Assembly (NCBI RefSeq): GCF_021287045.1
Contig: NZ_JAJTBG010000011.1
Location: forward strand, 1 to 64,000
DNA: 64,000 nucleotides
From: Oryzomicrobium sp.
Lineage (GTDB): Bacteria; Pseudomonadota; Gammaproteobacteria; Burkholderiales; Rhodocyclaceae
Direction: 5' to 3'
Of the stretch, positions 17,792-26,882 are shown piece by piece. The translations under genes and the position numbers were made by a program. Numbering within the stretch: position 1 is the first letter of the stretch; the number at the start of each line of letters is the position of its first letter. The notes below the pieces were generated by a model. The model was not told where the DNA came from. It ran no database searches and saw only the letters and a program-made list of their open reading frames with translations.

Positions 17792-20158
17792 ATGCGTCCA
17801 CCTGCCTTATTCCGCTGCACGCCGCGCACCGCCAACGCCCTGCTGTGCGCTGCCGCCTTGATCCCGGCTGCCGCCCTGGCCGCCGATTCCGATTCTGCCT
17901 CCGGCACCGAGACCGCCCTGGCCCCCATCCAGGTCACCGGCAGCCGCATCGACCTGCGCGAGGAGCTGTCGCCCGGGGTGGTGTCCGTGGCCTACCCGGA
18001 CGACGTCAAGGGCGAGCACAAATCCATCCCCGAACTGCTCGACCAGATTCCCGGCGTCTATGTGCGCCGCGTGTCGGGCAGCGGCAGCTACACCACCGCC
18101 ACCATCCGCGGCAGCGCCCCCAGCCAGGTCAACATCTACATCGACGGGGTGCCGCTCAACACCGCCAGCGAAACGGCGGCGGACCTGTCCACCCTGCCGA
18201 TCAGCAACGTGGAGCGGGTCGAGGTCTATCGCGGCACTACGCCGGCCCGCTTTTCCGGCGCGCCGATCGGCGGGGCCATCAACATCGTCACCAAGAAACC
18301 CTCGGGGTTCAGCGGCAGCGTTTCGGTCGGCGCCCGATCCTTCGGCGGCGCGCAGCAGAGCGCCAACCTGAATGTGCCGCTGCTGGGCGGCAACCTGCTG
18401 ATCGGCCTGGACAACGACCGCAGCGATGGCGATTTCAAGTACAAGAACTACGCGGTCGGCGGGCTCAAGAACCTGGTGTTCGGCGACGGGGTTTCGTATC
18501 TCGCCGATTCCGGCGACAGAACGACCGACATCAAGACGGGCCGGACGATTCCAGAAGAGCGCCGGCGCATGAACAACAAATCCGAGAAGCAGAACGTCCT
18601 GCTCAAATGGCAGGACGAGCGCTTCGTCCTCAAGTTCGCCCAGACCGACATGGAGCGCTATCTGCCCGCCGCGGTATTGACCGCGTCGTCCGGAATCGGC
18701 GCGCAAACCACGGATCTGCCCTGGGTGGACACGTTTTATCGCCAGCGCCGCCAGCAGCGGATCGAGCAGCAGGAGGGACTGGCGGGCTGGCGGGACAACT
18801 TCGGCAATCTGGGCCTCAGCCTCAACCTCACCTGGTTGGACAAGAACCAGACGTTCCGCAACCTGGACTTCAATCCGGCCACCAACTATATCGGTGAGCG
18901 CTGGACCGACTACCGGACCAAACGCTACGGCATCGCCGGCGACGCCACCTACGCCTTCGGCGATGGCGGCGCCTTTTCCCACCTGTTCGAGATCCACGCC
19001 GAGCGTTATTGGGAAACCCTGTTTTCGGACATCAGCGGCCGCACGCCGGCCTCCGACTTCATCCCCGAATTCCGCCGCATCAAGACCAACCTGCAAGTCC
19101 AGGACACGGTCACCGTCGCCGCCCTGGGCAACCTGCAGGTCACGCCCATCGGCCGCCTGGAAAAGCTCGAAGGCCCGGTCATCGGCAGCCGCTGGTCGCC
19201 CCTGGCCGGTCCCGCCGGGCAATACGACTGGGAGCCCACCGGCAGCCTGAGCGTGAAGAAGCATTTCACCAGCGGCTGGCAGGTGTTCGGCAACTACGGC
19301 AATTACATCCGTTACCCCAATTTCTACGAAATCTACGGTAACGGCATCGGCTACGTGCCGGGGGCCGACAGCAACGGCCGGGCCATCCAGTTGAAGCCGG
19401 AAACCGGGCGCAACGGCGACTTCGGTTTTGGTTGGGACGGCCGCCTGAGCGAAAAGCTGCGCGGGGGCTTCCGCCTCACCTATTTCCAGCGCGAGGCCGA
19501 CAACGCTATCACCCTGTACGCGACGCCGCTTGCGGCCAAGTACATCAACTCCGGTGACACCCTGACCCAGGGGGTGGAGCTGGAAGGCAAGCTGGCCTGG
19601 AGCGACCGGGCCGACCTGCAATTCGCGGTGACGCAGCAGGAGGGGCGCTACGTTAACGGCGGTTGGTACTACAACGGCGGGACGAGCGGCGCGGAGCGCT
19701 TTCCCGGCAAGACGGTGCACACCCTGTACACGCCCCTGCTCGTGGCCAATGCGCGGCTCAATCTCCATTTCCTCGGGGGGCGCCTGACCACCTACGTCGA
19801 GGGCAAGCACACCGGCCGCACCTACACCGACGTCACCTCCTGGGAAAACTCCCTGACCACCTTCGACCTGGGGGCGCACTACAAGATCGACAAGGGTTGG
19901 CGCCTGTCCGCCGGGGTGATCGACCTCTTCGATGCCGGACCGAGGCAGACGGCCGGTGGCCGCGTCACGGCGGTCCCCTATAACCGCTACGGGTGCACCC
20001 CCAGCGCCCCCGTCATCACCGGCGACCCGGGCACCGACTGCGCCATCATGGGCGGGACGTGGGGCTCGGTGTACTCCGAGCTGCGCGAGGTGAAGTCCAA
20101 CGTCGGCTATCCGCAGCAAGGCCGAACCTTCTACGCCACCCTGGCCTACACCTTCTGA
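17792..20158 (+). CDS. TonB-dependent outer-membrane receptor, probably for a corrinoid
   Basis: A 788-residue receptor. The signal peptide covers about residues 1-31 (LLCAAALIPAAALA). A TonB-box-like segment follows (TALAPIQVTGSR). The plug domain runs to about residue 160 (IPELLDQIPGVYVRR, IRGSAPSQVNIYIDGVPLN, NVERVEVYRGTTPARFSGA, GGAINIVTKKP). The barrel ends with the typical aromatic C-terminus GRTFYATLAYTF. The cobalamin riboswitch upstream makes vitamin B12 or a related corrinoid (or cobalt) the likely substrate, so it may be a BtuB counterpart; the barrel itself does not prove this. The start is the ATG after GGGGGAGAC; a TTG 27 bases earlier lacks a ribosome site. Confidence 0.9.
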   Translation: MRPPALFRCTPRTANALLCAAALIPAAALAADSDSASGTETALAPIQVTGSRIDLREELSPGVVSVAYPDDVKGEHKSIPELLDQIPGVYVRRVSGSGSYTTATIRGSAPSQVNIYIDGVPLNTASETAADLSTLPISNVERVEVYRGTTPARFSGAPIGGAINIVTKKPSGFSGSVSVGARSFGGAQQSANLNVPLLGGNLLIGLDNDRSDGDFKYKNYAVGGLKNLVFGDGVSYLADSGDRTTDIKTGRTIPEERRRMNNKSEKQNVLLKWQDERFVLKFAQTDMERYLPAAVLTASSGIGAQTTDLPWVDTFYRQRRQQRIEQQEGLAGWRDNFGNLGLSLNLTWLDKNQTFRNLDFNPATNYIGERWTDYRTKRYGIAGDATYAFGDGGAFSHLFEIHAERYWETLFSDISGRTPASDFIPEFRRIKTNLQVQDTVTVAALGNLQVTPIGRLEKLEGPVIGSRWSPLAGPAGQYDWEPTGSLSVKKHFTSGWQVFGNYGNYIRYPNFYEIYGNGIGYVPGADSNGRAIQLKPETGRNGDFGFGWDGRLSEKLRGGFRLTYFQREADNAITLYATPLAAKYINSGDTLTQGVELEGKLAWSDRADLQFAVTQQEGRYVNGGWYYNGGTSGAERFPGKTVHTLYTPLLVANARLNLHFLGGRLTTYVEGKHTGRTYTDVTSWENSLTTFDLGAHYKIDKGWRLSAGVIDLFDAGPRQTAGGRVTAVPYNRYGCTPSAPVITGDPGTDCAIMGGTWGSVYSELREVKSNVGYPQQGRTFYATLAYTF

Positions 20159-20263
20159 CCGGCGCACAGCGGGACATGCATCCGCAGCACCGGTCACGAC
20201 CCCCGCCGGGCGGCGCTGCCGCGCAAGTGGGCTCTTGCGTTTCTTCATTGAAGGAGCAACACG

Positions 20264-21535
20264 ATGGCAACGACTTTCACCGCTTACAGCGTGTATTACT
20301 ACGACAACCAGACCCCGCCCGTCGGGCATGGAATGGCGGGGCGCATCGTCGACAACGGGAGCACGCTGACCCCGCTGCCTGACCTGAAAAAAACCGACCT
20401 GAACGGCGACCCCAAGGTGGAAGGGTTCGCCGACGGGGGCGGCACCCTGCGCATCGCGGTGACCGACTACACCGCCGGAACGGCCAGGCCCGCCTACGTC
20501 TATGGCGCGGCGGTGCCGGGGACGCCGGCCACGGCCACCTGGTCCAACGTCACCAACCTCTATTCCCTGGTCAAGTTCGGCAGCTACCTTTACGCCATCG
20601 ACTACGACAACGCCCGGGTGGTGGAAATCAACGCCACTACCTACGCCCAGACCGGGGTGTCCTACACCCTGCCGGCGGGCCTGACGCCCAGCGGCTTCAT
20701 TGCCCACGGCCAGGCCCTGGCCGTGGTCGGGGGCAATCTCTACGGCTTGTTCACGTTCGTCGACAGCGCCTGGAGCAATTACGCCAACAGCCTGTTGGTG
20801 CGCTTCACCGTCAGCGGTGGCAGTTCGATCAGCGTCGGCGCCAACGCCTACAACGGCAATTTCGCCAAGAACGCCTTTTCCCTGGCCCCCCAGGGCAACG
20901 ATCTGTACGTGGCCGCCATCGGCGGCTCCCAGGTGGCGGGCAGCTACAACCCCGCCTCCCGCCTGCAAAAGAGCGACTACACCGCCGCCAACCTCGGTGC
21001 CGCGGCGGTCATCGACGTGCTGAGCCCCAGCGCCACCTTCCCCTACGAGTTCCGCGACATCAGCTTCAAGGGAACTACCGCCTACATTCTGCTCGGCGCC
21101 TACAACAGCAGCTGGCAGATGGCGGGCAAGCTGGTCAGCACCAGCGACTTCTCCACCTTCGCCACGATCAACGACTTCAGCGGTGGGGCGCCGGGCTACT
21201 TCTGGTCCGCCCAGTACACCGCCGACAACGACCGCATCTGGTTTGCCCGGGGCAAGCAGATTCTGGTCTACAGCGCCTCCAGCCCGGCTGCGCCGGTGGC
21301 CACCCTGGGGCTGACGGCGGGCAGCCTGATTTCGACGGGGGAGCTGTTCGACAACCTCAACGACCTGGCCTACGTCGGCGCCCTCGGGGCGCGGACCACG
21401 CTGCGCGGCTACCGTTCGCCGCTCCAGGCATCGCGTACCGCCCGGGCCGTGCAGGGCCGCACCCTGGCCGCCGGCCGCCCCGAGCTGACGGCCGAGCAGC
21501 TGGCCCTGCTCGACGAGGACGAAGCCACGGCATGA
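20264..21535 (+). CDS. Beta-propeller-like protein without signal peptide, unknown; candidate B12-uptake partner
   Basis: A 423-residue protein I cannot assign to a named family. Repeated strand-turn blocks resemble propeller blades of the NHL/YVTN kind (GSYLYAIDYDNARVVEINAT, GNDLYVAAIGGSQ, TTAYILLGAYNSS, DRIWFARGKQILVYS). It contains no cysteine and is rich in Gly, Ser, Thr, Tyr and Asn, as exported proteins often are, yet its N-terminus (MATTFTAYSVYYYDNQ) has no Sec or Tat signal. The C-terminus is a helix-prone acidic tail (ELTAEQLALLDEDEATA), as in some type I secretion substrates. It starts 105 bases after the TonB receptor on the same strand, preceded by GAAGGAGCAACACG, and has no terminator before it. 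Co-control by B12 is therefore likely; a surface or secreted corrinoid-binding role is inference. Confidence 0.8.
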   Translation: MATTFTAYSVYYYDNQTPPVGHGMAGRIVDNGSTLTPLPDLKKTDLNGDPKVEGFADGGGTLRIAVTDYTAGTARPAYVYGAAVPGTPATATWSNVTNLYSLVKFGSYLYAIDYDNARVVEINATTYAQTGVSYTLPAGLTPSGFIAHGQALAVVGGNLYGLFTFVDSAWSNYANSLLVRFTVSGGSSISVGANAYNGNFAKNAFSLAPQGNDLYVAAIGGSQVAGSYNPASRLQKSDYTAANLGAAAVIDVLSPSATFPYEFRDISFKGTTAYILLGAYNSSWQMAGKLVSTSDFSTFATINDFSGGAPGYFWSAQYTADNDRIWFARGKQILVYSASSPAAPVATLGLTAGSLISTGELFDNLNDLAYVGALGARTTLRGYRSPLQASRTARAVQGRTLAAGRPELTAEQLALLDEDEATA

Positions 21536-21550
21536 CGCGGCGCATGGGGG

Positions 21551-21576
21551 ACGGTCCTGCCGTAAGGCGGGACCGT
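21551..21576. terminator. First hairpin between convergent genes
   Basis: ACGGTCCTGCC (21551-21561) pairs with GGCGGGACCGT (21566-21576), 11 bp with one G-T pair and loop GTAA. It lies just after the propeller gene stop. The T tract is poor. Confidence 0.55.
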
Positions 21577-21586
21577 TAACGGCAAA

Positions 21587-21612
21587 GGGGCAACGGCGCA
21601 GGCCGTTGCCCC
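21587..21612. terminator. Second hairpin, probable bidirectional terminator
   Basis: GGGGCAACGGC (21587-21597) pairs perfectly with GCCGTTGCCCC (21602-21612). TCTGTTCATT follows on the plus strand and TTTGCC on the minus strand. It serves the convergent propeller gene and small cysteine-rich gene. Confidence 0.7.
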
Positions 21613-21633
21613 TCTGTTCATTCCCCTGACGGT

Positions 21634-21873
21634 TTACTTCAGCCTGCCGGTAACCACCTTGACCCGGGCCGGGTCCTTCACGTCCAGGTCGCCGCCGGCC
21701 CCGGCCAGGTTGCCGCAGGTGCAGGCCGACTTGACGTGGGGGACTGAATTGACGATGCCGGTGCAGTCCAGGCATTCGTAGTAGAACTCGGCGCCCCGGG
21801 GCAGCTCCGCCGGGCTGGGGGGAGGCTCCACCGGGGTGAAGCGGTAGATTTTGCGCAGGTCGATATTCAACAT
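21634..21873 (-). CDS. Small cysteine-rich hypothetical protein, 79 aa
   Basis: I do not recognise this protein. It is soluble, with four cysteines placed as YYECLDCTG and SACTCGN. The CxxC and CxC pairs could bind zinc or an iron-sulfur centre. The N-terminal half is hydrophobic-basic (NIDLRKIYRFTPVEPPPSP) and the tail is charged (DVKDPARVKVVTGRLK). A very strong ribosome site (AGGAGGG) stands 6 bases before the chosen ATG at 21873; a GTG directly upstream is too close to it. A single-gene unit, convergent with the B12-linked cluster and downstream of hemY on the same strand (77 bases). Confidence 0.75.
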   Translation of the reverse strand: MLNIDLRKIYRFTPVEPPPSPAELPRGAEFYYECLDCTGIVNSVPHVKSACTCGNLAGAGGDLDVKDPARVKVVTGRLK

Positions 21874-21949
21874 CACGGTCCCTCCTGAGAGTTATGTTTT
21901 TGCTGTGATGGTGCTGGTGCCCGCGTCCCGAATGCGATCAGGAATGCGA

Positions 21950-23122
21950 TCAGGACAGGGCGGGTAGGGCGGCGGCCCGGTAGTGGCGGTTGGCCTGGTC
22001 CTGGCGTTCCAGCTGGTCGAACAGCCGGGCCAGTTCCAGGTGCGCATCCCGGGATTCGGCCACCGACAGGGAGGCTTCCAGATAGCTCTGGGCCTTGCCC
22101 CACAGTTGCTTGCGCTGGCACAGACGGCCCAGGGCGAGCAGCAGGTCGGCGTCGTCGCTGTGCTCCTTGAGCCACTTCTCGGCCCGGGCGATGCGCGGCG
22201 TGGCGTCGCCGTCGTCGATCAGGCCGTAGAGGCGGATCAGGTGCGACGACCATTCCTTATCCAGGTGGTTTTCCAGGGTGTGCAGGGCTTCCGCCGGCGC
22301 CCCCTGGTCGCGCAGGGCCTCGGCCACCGCATAGGCGGTGCGCGGCGTCATCTCGCTGGCGGGAATCTGCCGGGCGTAGGCCAGGATCGCCCGGGTGTCG
22401 CCGGTGCGGCGCTGCAACGCTTCCCGGTGGGCCAGGCTGATGGTTTCCCGGGCCAGCTCGGGCACCAGGGCGTTGCGCTTTTGCAGCAGGCGGGTGAGGC
22501 GGATCACCTCGTCCCAGTCCTTGCGCCCCTGCTGGGCCTTCAGCTCCAGGCGCAGGGCGGCGATGTGCCGGCCCGAGGCGTCGTAGAGGCGGCGCAGGGC
22601 GGTCACGGCGTCGTTGAAGCGGTGCGCTTCGACCAGGCTCTCGGCCTCGCTCATCAGGCAGGCGGCCTCGATGTCCTTGCCGTCTTCCCGGGCGCGGCGC
22701 ACCCACTCCTGCTCCTTTTCCGGCTCGCGCATGGCCCGGGCGGCCCGGGCGGCGATCAGGGCCGGCAGGCCGTCGGCGTAGCCGCCTTCATGGGCGTCGG
22801 CGGCGCGGCGCAGGGCCTGGCCGTAGCGCCCTTCCAGATAGAGGCGCAGGGCCTCCTGGAAGGTGGCGGCGGACTTGCGCGCGGCGCGGCGGGCGCGGAA
22901 GGCGCGCACCCGGCCGGGCAGGCCGGCGGCCACGGCGATGCCGCGCAGCAGCAGGTAGAGCACGGCGAAACCGGCCACCAGGGCGATCACCAGGAAGTTG
23001 AGGCTGATTTCGACCCGCCAGGGCGGGACCACCAGCAGGGCGTAGCCTTCGTTGCCGCGCAGCAGCATGGCGCCGCCCACGGCGGCGGCGAACAGGGCGA
23101 GTATCCAGAACAGACCTTTCAT
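21950..23122 (-). CDS. hemY: HemY: haem-biosynthesis-associated TPR membrane protein
   Basis: A 390-residue inner-membrane protein. Two N-terminal helices (about residues 3-22 and 40-67) contain the family pattern LLVVPPWRVEISLNFLVIAL. A cytoplasmic tetratricopeptide-type helical domain follows for the remainder. The proteobacterial HemY family is always near hemC-hemD-hemX but is not the Gram-positive protoporphyrinogen oxidase of the same name; its role is structural or unknown. AAGGA stands at good spacing before ATG. It lies 9 bases after hemX, as last gene of the hemCDXY unit. Confidence 0.93.
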   Translation of the reverse strand: MKGLFWILALFAAAVGGAMLLRGNEGYALLVVPPWRVEISLNFLVIALVAGFAVLYLLLRGIAVAAGLPGRVRAFRARRAARKSAATFQEALRLYLEGRYGQALRRAADAHEGGYADGLPALIAARAARAMREPEKEQEWVRRAREDGKDIEAACLMSEAESLVEAHRFNDAVTALRRLYDASGRHIAALRLELKAQQGRKDWDEVIRLTRLLQKRNALVPELARETISLAHREALQRRTGDTRAILAYARQIPASEMTPRTAYAVAEALRDQGAPAEALHTLENHLDKEWSSHLIRLYGLIDDGDATPRIARAEKWLKEHSDDADLLLALGRLCQRKQLWGKAQSYLEASLSVAESRDAHLELARLFDQLERQDQANRHYRAAALPALS

Positions 23123-23131
23123 GGCGCGTCC

Positions 23132-24265
23132 TTACTTGCGGTCTTTCTGGGGACCCTGCTTGAGGGCCTTCAGGGCTGCCAGGCTGTCGCTGATCTGGGG
23201 CAGGTCGATGCTGATCTCGGCCGAGGCCAGTTGCTTCAGGGTGTTCTGGGTGGCGGCCACGTTGCGGTCACGCACGTCGAAGAAGCGGGCCAGCCAATCC
23301 TGGGACACCTTCAGCTCGTTGCGGAAGGTCCACTGGTCGCGGGAGAGCAGGGCCAGGCGGGCGTTGAGCAGGCGCAGCTTGAGGTTCTCGCGCAGGTACA
23401 GGGACTGGTCCGGGGCGAGCAGGGCGGGTTCGGGGCGGTCGAAGCGCTGGATGCGCACCAGGCCCTTCACCTCGTTCCAGATGTCGCCGCCCAGGCGGGC
23501 GAACAGGTTGGGTTCGGCGGCGGGTTTGGCGTCCTTGCCCGGGGCGGCCTTGCGCGCGTCATGGGAATCGTCGCCGCGGGGCCGGCCCTCGAAGGCCAGG
23601 GGCAGGTTGTCCACCGAGGACACGGCGTTCTCCAGGCGCAGGCTCATGCCCGGCACGTCGGCGAAGGGCAGGGACTTGAGCTTGTCCAGGTCCCGGGCGA
23701 TGGCCTTGCGCAGGGGGATCAGGCGCGGCTGCTCGACCCGGGCCAGGCGCGCCTCGGCGGCCTGGAGGGCGGTGATGGCGGCCTGCACGTTGCCGGCCAG
23801 TTGCAACTGCTGGCTGGCGGCGCTCAGGTTCTGGTCGATCTCGGCGAGAAACTGCTCGTCCCGGTTGCGGGCCAGCTCCTGGTAGAGGTTTTCCAGGGCG
23901 GCCTGCTGGCTCTGGGATTCGGCGATCTTGGCTTCCAGGGCGCCGACCTTGGCGGTCAGTTGGGTGGTGGCGTCCTGGGACTGGCGGGCCAGGGTGCGGG
24001 CTTCGCGCACCAGGGCATCGCTGTCGGCCAGGCGCTTGGCCACTTCCTGCTGGGTGCCGTTGAGCTTGCCCCGGGTTTCCAGCCATTGCCAGCCGGCCAG
24101 GCCGATGCCGGCAATGGCCACCGCCAGCCAGGGGTTGGCCCAGGCGCCGGGGCCGGCCTTGCGGCGGGCGGGAGGGGCGGCGGATTCGGGGGCCGCGCTC
24201 GCCGCCGGGGCGGGCGAGGGGGCCGGAGCCGAGGACGGAGGGGGCAGGTCGGGGGTGTCGTTCAT
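23132..24265 (-). CDS. hemX: HemX-like protein (uroporphyrinogen-III C-methyltransferase-like family, non-catalytic)
   Basis: A 377-residue protein with a Pro/Ala/Ser-rich N-terminus (residues 1-40), one membrane helix at about residues 45-65 (NPWLAVAIAGIGLAGWQWLE), then a long coiled-coil region rich in Gln, Ala and Leu, and a globular helical domain ending in the basic tail LKQGPQKDRK. This matches the HemX family, despite the methyltransferase name sometimes given to it; no SAM-binding motif is present. The ATG before NDTPDLPPP is chosen because the 42 upstream in-frame residues are disordered and overlap a leader. Located between hemD and hemY. Confidence 0.9.
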   Translation of the reverse strand: MNDTPDLPPPSSAPAPSPAPAASAAPESAAPPARRKAGPGAWANPWLAVAIAGIGLAGWQWLETRGKLNGTQQEVAKRLADSDALVREARTLARQSQDATTQLTAKVGALEAKIAESQSQQAALENLYQELARNRDEQFLAEIDQNLSAASQQLQLAGNVQAAITALQAAEARLARVEQPRLIPLRKAIARDLDKLKSLPFADVPGMSLRLENAVSSVDNLPLAFEGRPRGDDSHDARKAAPGKDAKPAAEPNLFARLGGDIWNEVKGLVRIQRFDRPEPALLAPDQSLYLRENLKLRLLNARLALLSRDQWTFRNELKVSQDWLARFFDVRDRNVAATQNTLKQLASAEISIDLPQISDSLAALKALKQGPQKDRK

Positions 24266-24372
24266 GTTCTTGTCGCGGCGTCGGAGTGGGCGCGCCCGGA
24301 GCGCGGGCGGTTCGGCCGGGGAGGAGGGCGGCGCGGCGGATGCATGGCGTCCGGCCGGCGGCGGTCCCGTTC

Positions 24373-25215
24373 TCAGCAGCCCTGGGGCCAATTATAGCCG
24401 CACAGGCCTTCGAGCAAGCCGTTGTCGGCCGGGGGGGTGAGGATGACGCTGGAGTGGCCGAGGGCGCTGGCGGTCTCCGCGATGCGCTGGTGGGGGACGA
24501 AGGTGGGCAGGGCGGCCAGGTGCCGGCGCTGGTCGGCGGGCAACAGGTCGTGCAGGTGGCGCAAGCCTTCGGAGGAGCTGATGGTCAGGGCGTCGATCTG
24601 GCCGGCGGCCAGGGCCTCGGCCAGGGCCCGGCCGCCGTCGGCGGGGCCGCGCCGGGTGTAGCAGGCCACGTGCTCCACCGCCGCGCCGCGGGTGCGCAGG
24701 GTGTCGGCGAGCAGTTCCCGGCCGCCGTCGCCGCGGAAGATCACCACCTTCCAGCCGGCCACGTGCCACAGCTCGGTCATGGCCAGCAGCCCCTCGGAGT
24801 CGAAACGGTCCCGGGGCACCAGCACCCGGGGCACCCCCAGGTCGCGCAGGGCCTGGGCGGTGGATTCGCCCACGGCGGCGGCGGTCAGATCCTGGGGCCA
24901 GCCGCCCAGGGCGGCCACCGCCGGGCCCAAGGCGGTCCAGGCATGGTGCACCGCGTTGGGACTGACGAAGGCGGCCAGCCGGAAGTCGGCCAGCCGGGCG
25001 GCGGCGGCGCGCAGGGCGCCGTCGTCGTCCACCGGGCCGATCTCCAGCGCCGGCAGGATCAGGGCCGCGCCGCCCAGGGCCTCGATGCCGGCGGCCAGGA
25101 CGGCGGCCTGATCCCGGGGGCGGGTGACCACCACGGTACGCCCGGCCAGGGGGCTGGCCGGGCTACCGGGGGCGGCCGGCTGGTCAGGGGCTGCGGGCCG
25201 GGAGGGGGCGGTCAC
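24373..25215 (-). CDS. hemD: Uroporphyrinogen-III synthase
   Basis: A 280-residue cytoplasmic enzyme that closes hydroxymethylbilane to uroporphyrinogen III with inversion of ring D. The family is poorly conserved, but ASPLAGRTVVVTRPRDQA, LILPALEIGP, FVSPNAVHHAW, AAVGESTAQAL and LTISSSEGLRHL are typical. The start is a GTG 14 bases after the hemC stop; the in-frame sequence further upstream is a shadow of hemC. No good ribosome site is visible, suggesting coupling to hemC translation. A Pro/Ala-rich N-terminus of about 24 residues precedes the conserved domain. Confidence 0.9.
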   Translation of the reverse strand: MTAPSRPAAPDQPAAPGSPASPLAGRTVVVTRPRDQAAVLAAGIEALGGAALILPALEIGPVDDDGALRAAAARLADFRLAAFVSPNAVHHAWTALGPAVAALGGWPQDLTAAAVGESTAQALRDLGVPRVLVPRDRFDSEGLLAMTELWHVAGWKVVIFRGDGGRELLADTLRTRGAAVEHVACYTRRGPADGGRALAEALAAGQIDALTISSSEGLRHLHDLLPADQRRHLAALPTFVPHQRIAETASALGHSSVILTPPADNGLLEGLCGYNWPQGC

Positions 25216-25229
25216 GGCAGGCGCGTCGT

Positions 25230-26168
25230 TCAGGCGCAGGCCAGGGTTTGGAGGATGGCGTCGGCACCGCGGCCGATCAGCTCGCTGGCCAGGGCGTCGC
25301 CGAGCTTGGCGGCGTCGGCCAGGGTGGCCACGGGGCCGCTGATCTCGCCGTCGATCCAGCTGCTGGCGTCCGGGGTGGCGATGAAACCGCGCAGCCAGAC
25401 CTGGCCGTTGTCCATCAGGGCGTAGGCGCCCAGGGGGATCTGGCAGCTGCCGCCCAGGCGGCGCGAGAAGGCGCGCTCGGCGGTGACGCAGAAGGCGGTG
25501 GTCGGGTCGTTGAGGGGGGCCACGGCCTCGGCGATTTCCGGCCGGCCGGTGGGCACCTCGATGCCCAGGGCGCCCTGGCCCGGGGCGGGCAGGCTGACCT
25601 CGGCGGGCAGCACGGCGCGGATGCGTGCTTCCAGGCCGAGGCGGATCAGACCGGCGGCGGCCAGCAGGATGGCGTCGTACTGGCCCTCGTCGAGCTTGCG
25701 CAGGCGGGTGTCCAGGTTGCCGCGCAGGCTGTGCACCTTGAGGTGGGGGTAGCGCTTTTTCAGCATCGCTTCGCGGCGCAGGCTGGAAGTGCCGACGACG
25801 GCGCCCTCGGGCAGCTCGTCCAGGCTCGCGTAGCGGGGCGAGACGAAGGCGTCGCGAGGATTTTCCCGGGCCGAGATGACCGGCAGGGCGAAGCCCTCGG
25901 GCAGTTCCATGGGCACGTCCTTCATGGAGTGCACCGCCAGGTCGGCCCGGCCCTCGGCCATGGCCACTTCCAGTTCCTTGATGAACAGCCCCTTGCCGCC
26001 GATGGTGGACAGGGGCCGGTCGAGGATCTGGTCGCCCTTGGTGGTCATGCCCAGGATGACGACCTCGGAGGCGGGATATAAACTGCGCAGCCGGTCCCGA
26101 ACGTGTTCCGCCTGCCACATGGCAAGGCGCGATTCGCGGGAGGCGATGACCAGACGGGCGTGGGACAC
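25230..26168 (-). CDS. hemC: Hydroxymethylbilane synthase (porphobilinogen deaminase)
   Basis: A 312-residue enzyme polymerising four porphobilinogens to hydroxymethylbilane. The N-terminus is [18 protein letters not shown]. The catalytic aspartate region is [15 protein letters not shown], the substrate-binding arginines lie in [11 protein letters not shown] and [15 protein letters not shown], and the cofactor-attachment cysteine is C242 in [12 protein letters not shown], the same number as in E. coli. First gene of hemC-hemD-hemX-hemY. The divergent exported thioredoxin-like gene and ppc lie on the other side, an arrangement common in betaproteobacteria. Confidence 0.98.
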   Translation of the reverse strand: MSHARLVIASRESRLAMWQAEHVRDRLRSLYPASEVVILGMTTKGDQILDRPLSTIGGKGLFIKELEVAMAEGRADLAVHSMKDVPMELPEGFALPVISARENPRDAFVSPRYASLDELPEGAVVGTSSLRREAMLKKRYPHLKVHSLRGNLDTRLRKLDEGQYDAILLAAAGLIRLGLEARIRAVLPAEVSLPAPGQGALGIEVPTGRPEIAEAVAPLNDPTTAFCVTAERAFSRRLGGSCQIPLGAYALMDNGQVWLRGFIATPDASSWIDGEISGPVATLADAAKLGDALASELIGRGADAILQTLACA

Positions 26169-26282
26169 GACAATTCTTCCGAAGCGTTGGTGATGACGAA
26201 AATTCTAGCATGGGGGCGGGGTGCCGCCGCCGCCCTCAAGCCCGTTCCGGCGGGGCCGAAGGCTGTTTTTGCCGTACTTTTT

Positions 26283-26882
26283 ATGGCCCGGGATTTGATC
26301 TGCGCCAAGGCGCTTGCCTCGCGCCGTTCGCCGCACCGCATTCTTCGTCTTTCCTCCGCCTTCGCCATTCCCCTGGCCCTGGCGCTGGGTGGCCCCGCCC
26401 TGGCCGCCTCCCCCGTGGTGCCGGACGAATTTGCGCCGCCGGCCGCCGAGGTGCCGCGCCTGCCGGCCAAGCTCACCCCGCTGCCCCGGGCCCGGGACCT
26501 GCAAGCCGAGGCGGCCCGTGCCGCCCGGGCCGGCCAGCCCCTGGTGGTGCTCTACAGCCGGCGCGACTGTCCCTGGTGCGAGCAGGTGCGGCGCGAATGG
26601 CTCAAGCCCCTGGCCGACCGGGACGCCACCCTGGTGGTGCGCCAGGTGGACCAGGACGCCGACACGCCCCTGCGCGACTTCGCCGGCCGCGCCACCCGCC
26701 ACGACGCCTTCGCCAAGGCGGGCAAGGTCGCCCTGGTGCCGGTGGTGGCCTTCTACGGCCCCGACGGCCGGGAGCTGACCGCCCCCATCGTCGGCGTGCG
26801 CCTGCCTGACTTCTACGCCGCCTACCTGGACGAATCCCTCAAGGCCGCCCGGGCCGCCTTGGCCGCGCCGCCGCGGCGCTGA
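26283..26882 (+). CDS. Exported thioredoxin-like protein
   Basis: A 200-residue (approximately) protein. The signal peptide covers about residues 1-40 ([16 protein letters not shown]). The thioredoxin-like domain carries the redox motif [16 protein letters not shown] (CxxC), a strand [11 protein letters not shown], and the cis-proline region [12 protein letters not shown]. It would act in the periplasm as a disulfide reductase or thiol partner of haem/cytochrome maturation or sulfur enzymes; its client cannot be deduced. The frame is open further upstream, but the chosen ATG gives a normal signal peptide. It stands between hemC (divergent) and ppc. Confidence 0.82.
   Translation: MARDLICAKALASRRSPHRILRLSSAFAIPLALALGGPALAASPVVPDEFAPPAAEVPRLPAKLTPLPRARDLQAEAARAARAGQPLVVLYSRRDCPWCEQVRREWLKPLADRDATLVVRQVDQDADTPLRDFAGRATRHDAFAKAGKVALVPVVAFYGPDGRELTAPIVGVRLPDFYAAYLDESLKAARAALAAPPRR

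Noticed and set aside
17807-21775. 1322-codon open frame antisense to the TonB receptor and propeller gene
   Set aside because: Spans several genes and intergenic hairpins on the opposite strand; no recognised domain or ribosome site.
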